From Syntrophorhabdus sp. PtaB.Bin047 (lineage in GTDB: Bacteria > Desulfobacterota > Syntrophorhabdia > Syntrophorhabdales > Syntrophorhabdaceae): 57,520 nucleotides of DNA. Below the pieces are notes generated by a model. The model was given only the letters and a program-made list of their open reading frames with translations. It searched no databases and had not been told where the DNA came from. Position numbers and translations under genes: made by a program. Positions 16,706 to 28,851 of this stretch are shown here, piece by piece (the stretch's first letter is position 1; every line of letters starts with the position of its first letter). The stretch is from contig MVQP01000009.1 in assembly GCA_002067235.1 (NCBI GenBank), forward strand, positions 1 through 57,520. The letters run 5' to 3'.

Positions 16706-17779
16706 ATCGAGACCCACAGGATAGCGGTGATAGGTGGCGACGGGATAGGGCCCGAGGTGTTGGCCGAAGGGATCAAGGTCCTGAAGACGGTGGAAGAACT
16801 CGACGGCGGGTTGAGGTTCGACTTCGAGCATTTTCCCTGGGGCTGCGGGCATTACATGAGACACGGCAAGGCGATGGACGATGACGGGATGGAAAGGCTC
16901 GCGAAGTTCGACGCGATCTACCTCGGCGCCGTAGGCTCTCCGTCCGTCCCGGACCATATCTCCCTGTGGGACCTGCTCCTGAGGATCCGGAAGGGATTCG
17001 ACCAGTACGTGAACCTCCGGCCGGTGAAGCTCCTCAAGGGGGCTCCCTGTCCGCTCGCGGACGTGAAGAGGGAAGATATCGACATGATCGTCGTGCGCGA
17101 GAACAGCGAGGGAGAATACGCCGGGGCCGGCGACAGGCTCTTCAGGGGCACGGACAGGGAGGTGGTCCTGCAGACGGGGGTCTTCTCCCGGAAGGGGACG
17201 GAGAGGATCATCCGCTACGCCTTCGAGCTTGCGCGGAGGGAGAGGAAGACGCTCTCGAGCATAAGCAAAGGCAATGCCCTCAACTATTCCATGGTCTTCT
17301 GGGATGAGGTGTTCACGTTGGTGGGGAAAGAGTATCCCGACGTCGAGACGCGCTCGTACCTCGTGGACGCGGCCGCCATGTTCTTCGTGAAGGAGCCCTG
17401 GCGCTTTGAGGTCGTGGTCACGTCGAACCTTTTCGGGGACATACTCACCGACCTCGGCGCCGCGATAGCAGGCGGGATGGGGCTCGCGGCGGGCGCGAAC
17501 ATCAACCCCGAAAGGAGATTTCCCTCCATGTTCGAGCCCATCCACGGCTCGGCGCCCGACATAGCGGGGAAGGGGATAGCAAATCCGCTGGCCGCGATAT
17601 GGTCCGCAAGCCAGATGCTCGACTTTCTCGGCCGCGAGGACTGGGGCAAGAGGGTGCTCGACTCCATTGAAAGTGTGCTGGTGGAGGGGAAGACCTTGAC
17701 GCCCGACCTCGGCGGAACCGCGCGCACCCCCGACGTCGGGGGTGCGGTGATAAAGAGCCTCAGGGCCGCCGGGAGATAG
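16706..17779 (+). CDS. tartrate/D-malate dehydrogenase-like (isopropylmalate dehydrogenase family), ATC start
   Basis: This 357-aa protein belongs to the NAD-dependent beta-decarboxylating dehydrogenases. Visible are IAVIGGDGIGPEV (N-terminal), FDAIYLGAVG, RENSEGEYAG, the Asp-rich metal site in NLFGDILTDLGAAIAGGMG and the GSAPDIAGKGIANP nucleotide loop. The combination DHISLWDLLL and FDQYVNLRPVKLL is closer to tartrate dehydrogenase/decarboxylase (TtuC, D-malate dehydrogenase) than to LeuB. The first canonical start codon, GTG 16727, would remove the first beta-strand. AAGGAGGGGG at 16694-16703 sits correctly for ATC at 16706, and no ATG, GTG or TTG lies between the upstream stop (16646) and 16727. 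Confidence 0.87.
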   Translation: METHRIAVIGGDGIGPEVLAEGIKVLKTVEELDGGLRFDFEHFPWGCGHYMRHGKAMDDDGMERLAKFDAIYLGAVGSPSVPDHISLWDLLLRIRKGFDQYVNLRPVKLLKGAPCPLADVKREDIDMIVVRENSEGEYAGAGDRLFRGTDREVVLQTGVFSRKGTERIIRYAFELARRERKTLSSISKGNALNYSMVFWDEVFTLVGKEYPDVETRSYLVDAAAMFFVKEPWRFEVVVTSNLFGDILTDLGAAIAGGMGLAAGANINPERRFPSMFEPIHGSAPDIAGKGIANPLAAIWSASQMLDFLGREDWGKRVLDSIESVLVEGKTLTPDLGGTARTPDVGGAVIKSLRAAGR

Positions 17780-17899
17780 GCCCCGGCGATTCATACACCA
17801 TACCCCGCGATACCGAGCACCGCATCGAGATCGTCGAGCCCGGGCAGGTGCTGGATTTCTTCAGTCCCCCCAAGGAAGGACTGCCTGTGACTCGCCCCG

Positions 17900-18247
17900 T
17901 CACGCCTTTCGCTTGAGCCAGAAGTCAAAGGACCGTCCGGGGATGAAGATGTCGATGCCGACGGACGGTTCGTCGAGGGGGTTCGTGACAACGTGCGGTT
18001 CGTTCCCGGGGATGTAGACCGCGTCGCCCTCGTCCAGGGTCTCTTCCTCCTTGTCAGTGGTGATCGTGAGCTTGCCCTTCAGGACTATCAGCACCTGCGA
18101 GTTCGGGTGGTCGTGGTTCGGCGATGCATGATGCGGCGGTTTCACGAAGTGTTCGATGGAGATGTCTTTTTCCGCGCAGAGGCTTACCCGCTTCCAGTCC
18201 TTCTCGGGCTCATAGCTTTCGGCACTCTTGAAACGAACTACCTTCAT
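17900..18247 (-). CDS. cupin-domain protein
   Basis: This 115-aa single-domain cupin has motif 1 (about residues 38-60, HHASPNHDHPNSQVLIVLKG) and motif 2 (DAVYIPGNEPHVVTN), with His residues suited to a divalent metal. GGAGGGCCGGGA precedes the ATG at 18247; a longer in-frame extension upstream lacks a site. Small cupins of this type are enzymes or sugar/oxyanion sensors; nothing specifies the substrate. Convergent with the dehydrogenase gene. Confidence 0.88.
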   Translation of the reverse strand: MKVVRFKSAESYEPEKDWKRVSLCAEKDISIEHFVKPPHHASPNHDHPNSQVLIVLKGKLTITTDKEEETLDEGDAVYIPGNEPHVVTNPLDEPSVGIDIFIPGRSFDFWLKRKA

Positions 18248-18381
18248 TCCCGGCCCTCCTTGATGTTCTCCGGGACTTGAGAGCCATTGTCCCGCGAGAT
18301 GGGAATTGCACACTTCCATTCTCGTCCCATCGTGGGGAGAGGTCAACGAAAAAAAAGACGCCTGCGATGGGGTGGGGGAGG

Positions 18382-19859
18382 TTACCGGCATTCGAGGAAG
18401 TGGTATCCCCAGGGTTCAAGTTCGACGTAGAGCCCTTCGCCGCTCAGTGTGCGCTCGTAGACCTTTGAGGTGAAGACATCGGTGAGTTGCCAGGTCCTGC
18501 GGGCGGCGTCTTCCCAGGGAACGGCGACGAGGCCCTGCGAGGGCGTCTCGGAGAGGTTCACCACGACGAGGCACCGGGACGGGCCGCTCTGCCAGCACCA
18601 CGATACCAGGTTCCTGCAGCTCTGGTTGTCCGGCCAGCCCCTCAATTCGCACAGCCGCCAGTCTCCCCGGGTGAACTTTCCTGTCCGGAGTGCCTCGAGG
18701 AGCCGTTCGTAGAAGGCCCGCATCTCAAGGTCCGGCCCCTCCTCGACGCGCCGCGCCAGAAAGACGGGCACACGCACCTGTCTGCCCTCGAGCTGGCCTT
18801 CGTGGACGAGCCTCGCGCCCGGCAGCGTCAGGGCGGTAAGGGCCGCGGTCCGGTGCCTGCGGGGGTGGAACTCGGCCGCCGCGCGGGGTTCGTCGTGGTT
18901 CTCTATGAACCTGACGAGCTTCTCCTGGTAGGCAAGGTCCGCGCAGAGGTGAAGGCGCACGCTTTCGGCGGAGTCCTGCCTTAAGCGGTCATAGAGGCGC
19001 TTGTCGTAGCACAGGTCGAACCCCTGCTGCTGCAGTTCCCACTCCGTGTCCCAGTAGGCCTCGGCGATGAAGATGAATCGGGAATGTTCTTTCCTGACGG
19101 CGGGGATGACCTCGGCCCAGTACTCCCTGTCCGGGATGGGTCCGGCACGGCCTCCCCAGGTCTTCGCGAAGACGGAGTTCACGAGGAGCATCGCCATGTC
19201 GCAGCGCACCCCGTCGCACTGGCCGGCGATATCGGAGACGGTCGCCGCCGCCGCGGCACGGAGGCCCGCGGCGAAGGCGTTCAGCTGGAGCACGTCGGGC
19301 CAGGCCGGGAAGAAAGGGTCACGGCCGCGGGCGAAGACCCTCCCGTTCATGTCCGCGAATGACCCGGGGTCGGCCGCGAGATCTTCCCCGTTTCCCCCGA
19401 TGAAGTAGCCGGGATTCTCGATGACCCAGGGATGATCGGGGGCCACATGGTTGGGGACGAAATCGAGGATAAGCGCAAGGCCCAGGCGGGAGAGCTTCTC
19501 CCTCGCGCGGGCCAGCCCTTCGGGGCCTCCCAGGCGGGCATCGACGACGTAGCGCCGCACGCAGTACGGGGAGCCGACGTTGTCCCCGTCGGTAAAGTCG
19601 GGCAGGGCCCGCCGGAAATCGGCGAGAAGGCCGCCGTTCTCCATGGAGATCCGCCGCCCTTCGGGGCTTCGCTCCCAGACCCCCATGAGCCAGACGGCAT
19701 CGAAGCCGAGGGCCGCAATCCTCTCCCACTCTTCGTCCGGGACGGAGGCGAGGGTCAAGGGACGCCCGGCCCTGCTGCCGAGTTCGCCCAGCCAGACCCA
19801 GGTGTTGATCTCGTATATGAGAGGATTGGGGGCCACGTGCCGGGTCTTCCCCCGTTCCC

Positions 19860-19863
<4 letters not shown>
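18382..19863 (-). CDS. GH13 alpha-amylase-family glycosidase
   Basis: This 493-aa protein has a (beta/alpha)8 GH13 barrel: region I DFVPNH (134-139), region II GVRCDMAML with nucleophile D222, region III FIAEAYWD with acid/base E268, and region IV ENHDEP with D324. A C-terminal beta domain has PWEDAARRTWQLTD near residue 450. It lacks a signal peptide, so it works in the cytoplasm on alpha-glucans or related sugars. Its ATG overlaps the stop of the GH63-type gene (ATGA), implying coupling. Specificity (hydrolase versus transferase) cannot be read from the sequence. Confidence 0.9.
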
Positions 19864-22613
<2,750 letters not shown>

Positions 22614-22785
22614 GGGATAGAAATAACACAGGCAGGAGAAACTATCAATCCGTAATGAGATCTCCCCGTCCGCCGGGTTCCCGCGGCAGCAGCAGCGGGT
22701 CCCGGGTCCCGGGACCGAAGGGTGCGCCCGCCGCGGACTTGCCCGGCATGTCGTCCGCTGCCGTGTCTCCCGACAGGGGATCGCC

Positions 22786-24567
22786 TCACTTCATCTTGCG
22801 CTTCTCCTCGAACTCCGCCTCGTAGCCATAATCCTCGCGAAAGGATCCGCGGTCGATATCAGAGGGTTCCACAGATTGGTACGAAGGAACTTCTTCTTTC
22901 CCGGCACGCATATCCTTGACCGTTCCCTGTTTTCTCAGGGGAGATACCTGCAGCAGTTTCTCGATGTCCATGCCCAGTACGGAATATATATTACCCGGGG
23001 CACCGGCCGGGTCCACGACCACCTGTCGGCCGTCGTTGTCCTCCCGCATCTCGAACCCTTCCCGGAGCAGCCCGATAAGCTTTGGTTTCGAGGCCCATCG
23101 GGAGGTGGTGGTCTCTGTCTCGCCCCACGCTATCCGCTGGAGAATGTCCAGAAGCGTGCGGTCCGCGGCGAGGTCGCTGGCAAGCAGGGGCCAGCGCAAC
23201 ATGAGGGCGACGAATTTCCCCAATCTCTCCAGGGTGAGCGGCACATAAGGGGAGCCCGGGTCGGGCCGGGCGAACAGGCCGGTCCTGCTGGCAATATGGG
23301 CCTTCAATCTAAAGAGGTTGACGAACTGTTTTATCCTTCGCGGGTTGAAATCCAGCGCGGGTGCGACGGTTAGGACGATATTCTTGAACCTGGGAGAGTC
23401 CCTGTCGTTCAGGATCTCCACGAGGTCCGGACGTTCGCTGACGGCTTCTTCGTCGGGACCTTGAAGGCCGCCAGGTCCGCCATCTAGGGTGCTTATGAAT
23501 CTCCTGAAGTTCTCGCGGGAGGGCTGAGGGACGAGGAACGGCAACTGGATGAACTTCTCGACGAAGTTGTAGCCGTATTCAAGGCCGGACAGGGGATCGG
23601 GGGCTTCACGGGCCTCGTCTCGACCCGGCGTTTCCCTGGAGGCAAGATAGGGCAGCAGTTTTTCAAACTTTACAGCAAGCCCGGCCGCGATCTTCTCCCT
23701 GTCCATACCGATAATGAAGAACAGTTCAGAAGTATCCGAGATCATGAGGTTAATGGCCTGCATCAGCTCTGCCGCCCTCGGCACTTCACAGCGGTCCAGG
23801 TCATCGATGAGCACGAATACCTTCTTCCCCCGGCCCGCGTATATCTTCACCACCCTGCTGAAATCGCGATGGAATCTTTCAATGAAAGAGCAGTTGCCCC
23901 TGTAATCGGGCATATCCAGATACTTGCGGAGGTCGATCGTCAAAGGGGTGACGGCAAGGCTGAGGGCCTTCTTCAGGATGTAGAGAAAGGATACGACAGA
24001 CCCCGCGAATCCCCCTGTAAGCCCGATCGCCTTCAGGATGTCTCCGGACCGTGCCAGCCTCAGGATGTTCTGCCATCCACCGGTCGTGAGGTAGATGACC
24101 GTCAGCCCGATCGCGAGCGCAAAGAAGGCCGCTCCGGTCAGAAAGAGAAGCGAGTTGAACCAGCCCGCCTTCCAGTCATACCGGATCCAGGCCAGTCTCA
24201 ATTCGGCCAACCATCGACGCGGCCATGACATCTGCCGGGACAGGTCCTCGACGAACTTCAACACGAAAGCCGCCCAGAGGGCATCGAACTTCTCATGTCG
24301 CCAGGCGTTGAATTCAACCACCTTCCCATGGCCTTCGCCGAGCGCCGCGGCCAGTTGCTGCATGAAGGAGGACTTTCCCGTGCCCCACTCTCCCTCAACG
24401 GACAGTGTCAGGGGCCCCCTGGTGCTGTCATTGGTCAGGAAGTCCTTTATGGCAGCGACGTAAGGTTTGAACCCAAGGCTGTCGTCTCGCGTCGGCCGGT
24501 CACTCACGTTTGAACCGAGAACGGATTCCCTTTGCGCATCCTTCTCGGGAGACTCTGCTTCCGCCAT
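22786..24567 (-). CDS. KAP family P-loop NTPase with membrane insertion
   Basis: The protein is 593 aa. Walker A is GEWGTGKSS (59-67) and Walker B is VFVLIDDLDRCE (250-261). Two hydrophobic helices (about 138-161 and 181-205) lie between them, the hallmark of KAP NTPases, whose membrane insert places the ATPase on the inner face of the membrane. GGTGACC precedes ATG 24567; the frame upstream is a shadow. KAP proteins occur in signalling complexes and in some anti-phage systems; nothing here decides. It interrupts the carbohydrate cassette, with 62 bp to the upstream GH13 gene and about 170 bp to the downstream glucosidase gene. Confidence 0.9.
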   Translation of the reverse strand: MAEAESPEKDAQRESVLGSNVSDRPTRDDSLGFKPYVAAIKDFLTNDSTRGPLTLSVEGEWGTGKSSFMQQLAAALGEGHGKVVEFNAWRHEKFDALWAAFVLKFVEDLSRQMSWPRRWLAELRLAWIRYDWKAGWFNSLLFLTGAAFFALAIGLTVIYLTTGGWQNILRLARSGDILKAIGLTGGFAGSVVSFLYILKKALSLAVTPLTIDLRKYLDMPDYRGNCSFIERFHRDFSRVVKIYAGRGKKVFVLIDDLDRCEVPRAAELMQAINLMISDTSELFFIIGMDREKIAAGLAVKFEKLLPYLASRETPGRDEAREAPDPLSGLEYGYNFVEKFIQLPFLVPQPSRENFRRFISTLDGGPGGLQGPDEEAVSERPDLVEILNDRDSPRFKNIVLTVAPALDFNPRRIKQFVNLFRLKAHIASRTGLFARPDPGSPYVPLTLERLGKFVALMLRWPLLASDLAADRTLLDILQRIAWGETETTTSRWASKPKLIGLLREGFEMREDNDGRQVVVDPAGAPGNIYSVLGMDIEKLLQVSPLRKQGTVKDMRAGKEEVPSYQSVEPSDIDRGSFREDYGYEAEFEEKRKMK

Positions 24568-24629
24568 GGTCACCTCGCCTGTGTTTGAGGGCCTTCCGCC
24601 CGCGCGAAGGGCCCCTGTCCTCATCACCG

Positions 24630-27071
24630 TCAGGCATTCCTGAGGACGATGAATCCATTCGCCGGTATGACCACGTTGATGCCTCCCCACTCGGCGTAGA
24701 TGTCCCTTGTCCCGTTCCCGACGTTGTTGCCGCCATAGTAGGAAGAGTCGCTGTTGAAGACCTCCCGCCATCGGGCGTCCGGCACCCTCTCGGCGCTCAC
24801 GCGATACCCGTTGGAGAACGGCGTGTTGTTGAAGCTCGCGAACACCAGCAGGTGTTCGGTGCCGTGGAACCTGTGGAAGATGATGACCCGGTTGTCGTTG
24901 TGCACGTGAAGCACATCGATGTTGGGGGACCGCGCCGCAACGCTCCTGCGGCAATTCTTGATCAGGTCCTGGTAGAAGCGGAACATGTTCCGCCCGTTCC
25001 CGTTGCGTTCGGCGGCAAAGTCCTGTCTCTGGTTCAGAAAGCCGTTGTAGGAGTAATCATTCTGAAAAGCCGCCTCCTCGCCCATGAAGAACATGGGGGT
25101 CCCCGGCGACAGGAGGGACAGCCCTGCGACGAGCCTGCTCCTCGCTTCCGCATACCTTCGCGTCTCTCCCACCAGGGCGGCACGGTCGACGGCAACCACG
25201 ATGGTGCGGTGCGTACCGCCGCTGTTGCCCGCCTCGTCATGCGATTCGTGGTACACGACGGAGTGATTCCCGGCGTACGCCAGCGCACCGGCGAAGTAGT
25301 TCATTGCCAGAGGCCCGCTGTCGCCCATCCCCGCGGTTTTCAGGAGGCGAGCGTCGGAAGGGCCCCTGTTGTCGGCATCGCCGACGAGGTGGTGATAGAA
25401 AGCGGCGTACCAGACGGAATCGAATCCCAATCCCCCGTTGTCGGGAGACAGGGTGATGCGGGTGCGGAAGTCTCCTTCCGAGTGGTCCTCGGCCATCAAC
25501 ATGACGCTTGGCCGGATGAGCTTCAGCGTGCGCGTCAACTCCCGGAGGAACTTCTGGCCGAAGATGCGTGCGTCGTCGGCAGGCGCCCCGTTGGCATGGA
25601 GGACGGCGTAGCCGTGGATCGACGTCGTCTGGTCGACGCGAAGACCGTCGACATGGAATTCACGGACAAGGGCGGCCGCGCTGCTGATGAACAGCTTCCG
25701 GACCATCTCCTCCCAGTAGCGGGGAGCGAACCCGGTCGACATGTTATCGATGTATCCGCCGTCGGCCCGGGCGTAATGTTCGCTGCGTCCCTCGTACCAG
25801 TAGTAGATGTTCTTCTCGGGCGTGCCGGCGTCGTACATCCATTCAGCCCTTTCGGCCTCGCGGATGTAGTGATTGTAGACGACGTCCTGGATCACGGCTA
25901 TCCCGCGGCGATGACACTCCCGGACGAAGTACTTGTAATGATCGCGCCCGCCGCCGGAGAACTCGACGGTGGAGAAATGGGACGTCCCGTAGCCCCACGT
26001 GGCCCATCCCTCGAACTCGGCCATGGGGAGCAGTTCCACCGCATTGACCCCCAGATCGACGAGGTAGTCCAGCATCCCGATGGCGTCCCCGAGTGTTCCG
26101 GGAAGGGGGTTTCCACTGGCATCCGTCCTGCCGGCGCCCAATCCGCCGACATGCATCTCGTATATGACGAGGTCTTCCATCCGCGCGGGCACCGGCCTTA
26201 ACGGATCGAACTCTCCCCTCCAGAATTCATCCGCGTCAAGCCATTGTGTCTGGGGAAAGGGTTCGTCGAAAACGGCCATGACCCGCTCGGGGTCGATCAC
26301 CACGGAGCAGCTCACGGAGCCGTCAAGGTCCTGGCGCGACCCGGTGTAATGGCCACCCTTGGGGTCGAACCTGCCGCTCCCGATCTGGCAGCGTGAACAG
26401 AGGTCCGTGCGAAAAGCGACGGTCCCATCGTCCCTTGTTATGCGGAACATGTAAGGGGTGTGGTCGAAATCCGAGAACCTCGCGAGACCCTGCGACATGG
26501 TCGGGTCGATCCACCAGATGCCCGAAGCGGCGTCTTTGACCATGGGGAAGCCCCCGGGGGAGCTTGTTGCGCCATACCCGTCGTCCGCGATGTATCCCGA
26601 CGCGATATCGCCGCGGACCATCTCCACCGCCTGCGCGTTGGGTGCCCACACCGCGAAACGGATGCCCGGATCGTTCTGTCCCTGCACGAGGTGCTTGTTG
26701 GCCCCCAGCCGCCTGCAGTGGGTGAGGTGGTATTCCTCGACCTGGCCCGGCGCGGTGAGTGTGAACTCCCGATGTCGGTAGGTTGAGTTTCGATCGTTCA
26801 CCTCCGTGGCGATTCCCCACCTGTTCGCACCACCGGGGGTGTCAAGGAGAACCCCCCAGCGGAACCGCCATCCTCTCTGACCCTCACTCAGCTGAACGGT
26901 GGCCCTGAACACCTGGCCGCCCGACTCCGAGCGTCCCTCGGCCATGGGAACTTCCGTCCACGTGTCGGAATACATGCCGCTGCTGTCCCAGCTTCCGACC
27001 AGCCGGGCATTGCGGAATATCTGTCCCACAAGACCGACATGATAGGTTATGTTCACCGATAGTGGAGCCAT
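24630..27071 (-). CDS. 1,4-alpha-glucan branching enzyme-like GH13 protein with N-terminal starch-binding-like domain
   Basis: This 813-aa protein has an N-terminal CBM20-like region (1-105, VGQIFRNARLVGSWDS) and a CBM48-like domain (about 130-265, FAVWAPNAQAVEMV). The GH13 barrel has DVVYNH (396-401), VDGLRVDQT with nucleophile D480, LMAEDHS with acid/base E528, and YHESHDE with D612. A C-terminal all-beta domain ends the chain. The layout resembles GlgB or GlgZ-type enzymes. Cytoplasmic. GGGAGGTGACCC precedes the ATG. It may make or trim branched glucan that the two glycosidases of the cassette degrade (inference). Confidence 0.88.
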   Translation of the reverse strand: MAPLSVNITYHVGLVGQIFRNARLVGSWDSSGMYSDTWTEVPMAEGRSESGGQVFRATVQLSEGQRGWRFRWGVLLDTPGGANRWGIATEVNDRNSTYRHREFTLTAPGQVEEYHLTHCRRLGANKHLVQGQNDPGIRFAVWAPNAQAVEMVRGDIASGYIADDGYGATSSPGGFPMVKDAASGIWWIDPTMSQGLARFSDFDHTPYMFRITRDDGTVAFRTDLCSRCQIGSGRFDPKGGHYTGSRQDLDGSVSCSVVIDPERVMAVFDEPFPQTQWLDADEFWRGEFDPLRPVPARMEDLVIYEMHVGGLGAGRTDASGNPLPGTLGDAIGMLDYLVDLGVNAVELLPMAEFEGWATWGYGTSHFSTVEFSGGGRDHYKYFVRECHRRGIAVIQDVVYNHYIREAERAEWMYDAGTPEKNIYYWYEGRSEHYARADGGYIDNMSTGFAPRYWEEMVRKLFISSAAALVREFHVDGLRVDQTTSIHGYAVLHANGAPADDARIFGQKFLRELTRTLKLIRPSVMLMAEDHSEGDFRTRITLSPDNGGLGFDSVWYAAFYHHLVGDADNRGPSDARLLKTAGMGDSGPLAMNYFAGALAYAGNHSVVYHESHDEAGNSGGTHRTIVVAVDRAALVGETRRYAEARSRLVAGLSLLSPGTPMFFMGEEAAFQNDYSYNGFLNQRQDFAAERNGNGRNMFRFYQDLIKNCRRSVAARSPNIDVLHVHNDNRVIIFHRFHGTEHLLVFASFNNTPFSNGYRVSAERVPDARWREVFNSDSSYYGGNNVGNGTRDIYAEWGGINVVIPANGFIVLRNA

Positions 27072-27113
27072 GGGTCACCTCCCTTTCCCTTGCGCTCTCC
27101 GGCCGCAGACATA

Positions 27114-28823
27114 TCAAGGCGAATGGGCGCGGATGAGGTCCCGGGTTTCTTCGGTCACCGAGCCGTCGACCTCGACATCGATCACATGCACCCCTCTGGT
27201 CCGAAAGGCCCTCGTGAGGGCCTCCGACAGTTCCTGCGCGTCCGTCGCCTTCTGCCCCTTTGCGCCGAATCCCTCGGCGATCGCGGTGAAATTGACCTTC
27301 GGGTCCGTGAGGTCCATATAAGGGAAAGCCCTTGCCTGCACCTTCCTGTCGGCCCAGTAGTGGAGCAGATTGACCTTCAATATCCGGTAGGCATGGTTGT
27401 TGGCTATGACAAACACCATATCGAGCTTCTGATTCACGGCGGTCCAGAGGGCCTGTATCACGAACAGCGCCGAGCCGTCCCCCGAGGTCGACAGCACGGG
27501 CCGATCGGGCAGCGCAACCTTCGCCCCGATGGCCCCGGGTATCCCAACGCCGATGCATCCGCCCCTGCCCAGGTAGTATGAGCCGTCCCCGTCAGGCTGC
27601 AGGTAGTGGATCAGCTCGTCCGTTGAGGTGATGAACTCGTCGAAGACGAGGGTGCCGGGGGGGATCGACTCCGCTATGGCCTGGCACATCTCCGAGACCG
27701 AGAAGACACCCTTGTTGTGTGTTGAAGAAAGTGATCGCTGGCGGGTCTCGCGCATCTCCTGTTTGCGGCGGACCCATTTTTCGCGCCGGGAGGCGATGGC
27801 GGACATGTCAGTTCCCTCAAGTCGGCCGTTTACCGCATCGATGATGGCGGACAGGGCCTGCTTTGGATCGGCCTCTACAGCCACGTCGGCATGGAAGTTT
27901 TTTCCCAGTTCCCACGGGTTCGTGTCGATCTGGATGAGTTTGGCCCCTTCCCTGAAGTAGGGGCCGTGAAAGGGGAAGAGCTCCGGGAACAGCGGGGTGC
28001 CGACGGAAAGGACCACGTCCTTCTCCGACGTGATCCGCATTGTCTGCGCTCCGAATGTGTGGCCGATGAGGCCCATGAACAGGGGGTCGCGGAAAGAGGC
28101 GTTCGGGTCGGCGTAATCCACGCCGTAGACGGGCGCGGCGATGAGTTCGGAAAGCCGCCTCACCTCGTCCCGGGCATTTGCCAGCGCGACGCCGTCACCG
28201 ATGAGGATCAAAGGGTCGGCGGCCTTGATGAGGTATCCGGCGATGGCATCGACGGTACCGCTCGACGGCGCAGAGTGCCAGTCGACGATGGTGAGAGGCC
28301 GGATGTCGGGTTCTATCGCAGCATCCAGGATGTCCATCGGGAACGACAGGAAGACCGGCCCCCGGGGCGGAGTGAGGGCCACCTTCACGGCCCGGCGCCA
28401 CAGGCGAAGGAGCTGGTTTGGATCGGTCACCCTGGCCGACCATTTCGTGACGGGTCTCGCCATTTCCACCACGTCACCACAGAGAAAACCGTCATACCCC
28501 TCGTCGGCCAGGGACACCTCACAGAGAAAGGCGACAAGGGGCGTGAAGCTCCGGTGTGCCTGGTAGAGCATGGCCATGGCGTTTCCCAGGCCCACTGCGG
28601 AGTGGATCTGAATGACTCCGGGCTTTCCCGTCACCCGCGCGAACCCGTCCGCCATCGCGACGACGATGGACTCCTGAAGGCCCGTCACGTACCTCATCCG
28701 CGGGAAATCCGTCAGGGCGTCGAGGAAGCTTTCTTCCGTGGTGCCGGGATTGCCGAAGACCACCTCTATGCCGTCCTGCAGCATCTGCTGCAAGAGGGCG
28801 TTGCTTGCAGTCACCGTCGTCAT
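27114..28823 (-). CDS. ThDP-dependent enzyme, benzoylformate decarboxylase/acetolactate synthase-like
   Basis: This 569-aa protein has the three-domain ThDP layout. The N-terminal pyrimidine-binding domain has GNPGTTEESFLDAL (24-37), catalytic Glu E51, and H74 in IHSAVGLGNAMAM. The C-terminal domain has the diphosphate/metal motif STSGDGSALF (about 460-470) ending with NNHAYRI. H74 and the GNPGTTE loop point to the benzoylformate decarboxylase/MdlC group, but the Ser that binds substrate in that enzyme is Thr here, so the substrate is unknown. AAGGAGAGCGCAC precedes the ATG. 42 bp upstream of the GH13 branching-type gene and 28 bp after the DJ-1 gene. Confidence 0.87.
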   Translation of the reverse strand: MTTVTASNALLQQMLQDGIEVVFGNPGTTEESFLDALTDFPRMRYVTGLQESIVVAMADGFARVTGKPGVIQIHSAVGLGNAMAMLYQAHRSFTPLVAFLCEVSLADEGYDGFLCGDVVEMARPVTKWSARVTDPNQLLRLWRRAVKVALTPPRGPVFLSFPMDILDAAIEPDIRPLTIVDWHSAPSSGTVDAIAGYLIKAADPLILIGDGVALANARDEVRRLSELIAAPVYGVDYADPNASFRDPLFMGLIGHTFGAQTMRITSEKDVVLSVGTPLFPELFPFHGPYFREGAKLIQIDTNPWELGKNFHADVAVEADPKQALSAIIDAVNGRLEGTDMSAIASRREKWVRRKQEMRETRQRSLSSTHNKGVFSVSEMCQAIAESIPPGTLVFDEFITSTDELIHYLQPDGDGSYYLGRGGCIGVGIPGAIGAKVALPDRPVLSTSGDGSALFVIQALWTAVNQKLDMVFVIANNHAYRILKVNLLHYWADRKVQARAFPYMDLTDPKVNFTAIAEGFGAKGQKATDAQELSEALTRAFRTRGVHVIDVEVDGSVTEETRDLIRAHSP

Positions 28824-28851
28824 GTGCGCTCTCCTTCCCCGGGATATGTTC

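Noticed and set aside
22680..22720. GC-rich palindromic stretch (CCCGGGTCCCGGG) between KAP and glucosidase genes
   Set aside because: Lacks a clear stem-loop-T-tract layout on either strand; probably compositional.
24510..26201. 563-codon plus-strand frame
   Set aside because: Antisense to the branching-enzyme-like gene, which carries all GH13 motifs on the minus strand.
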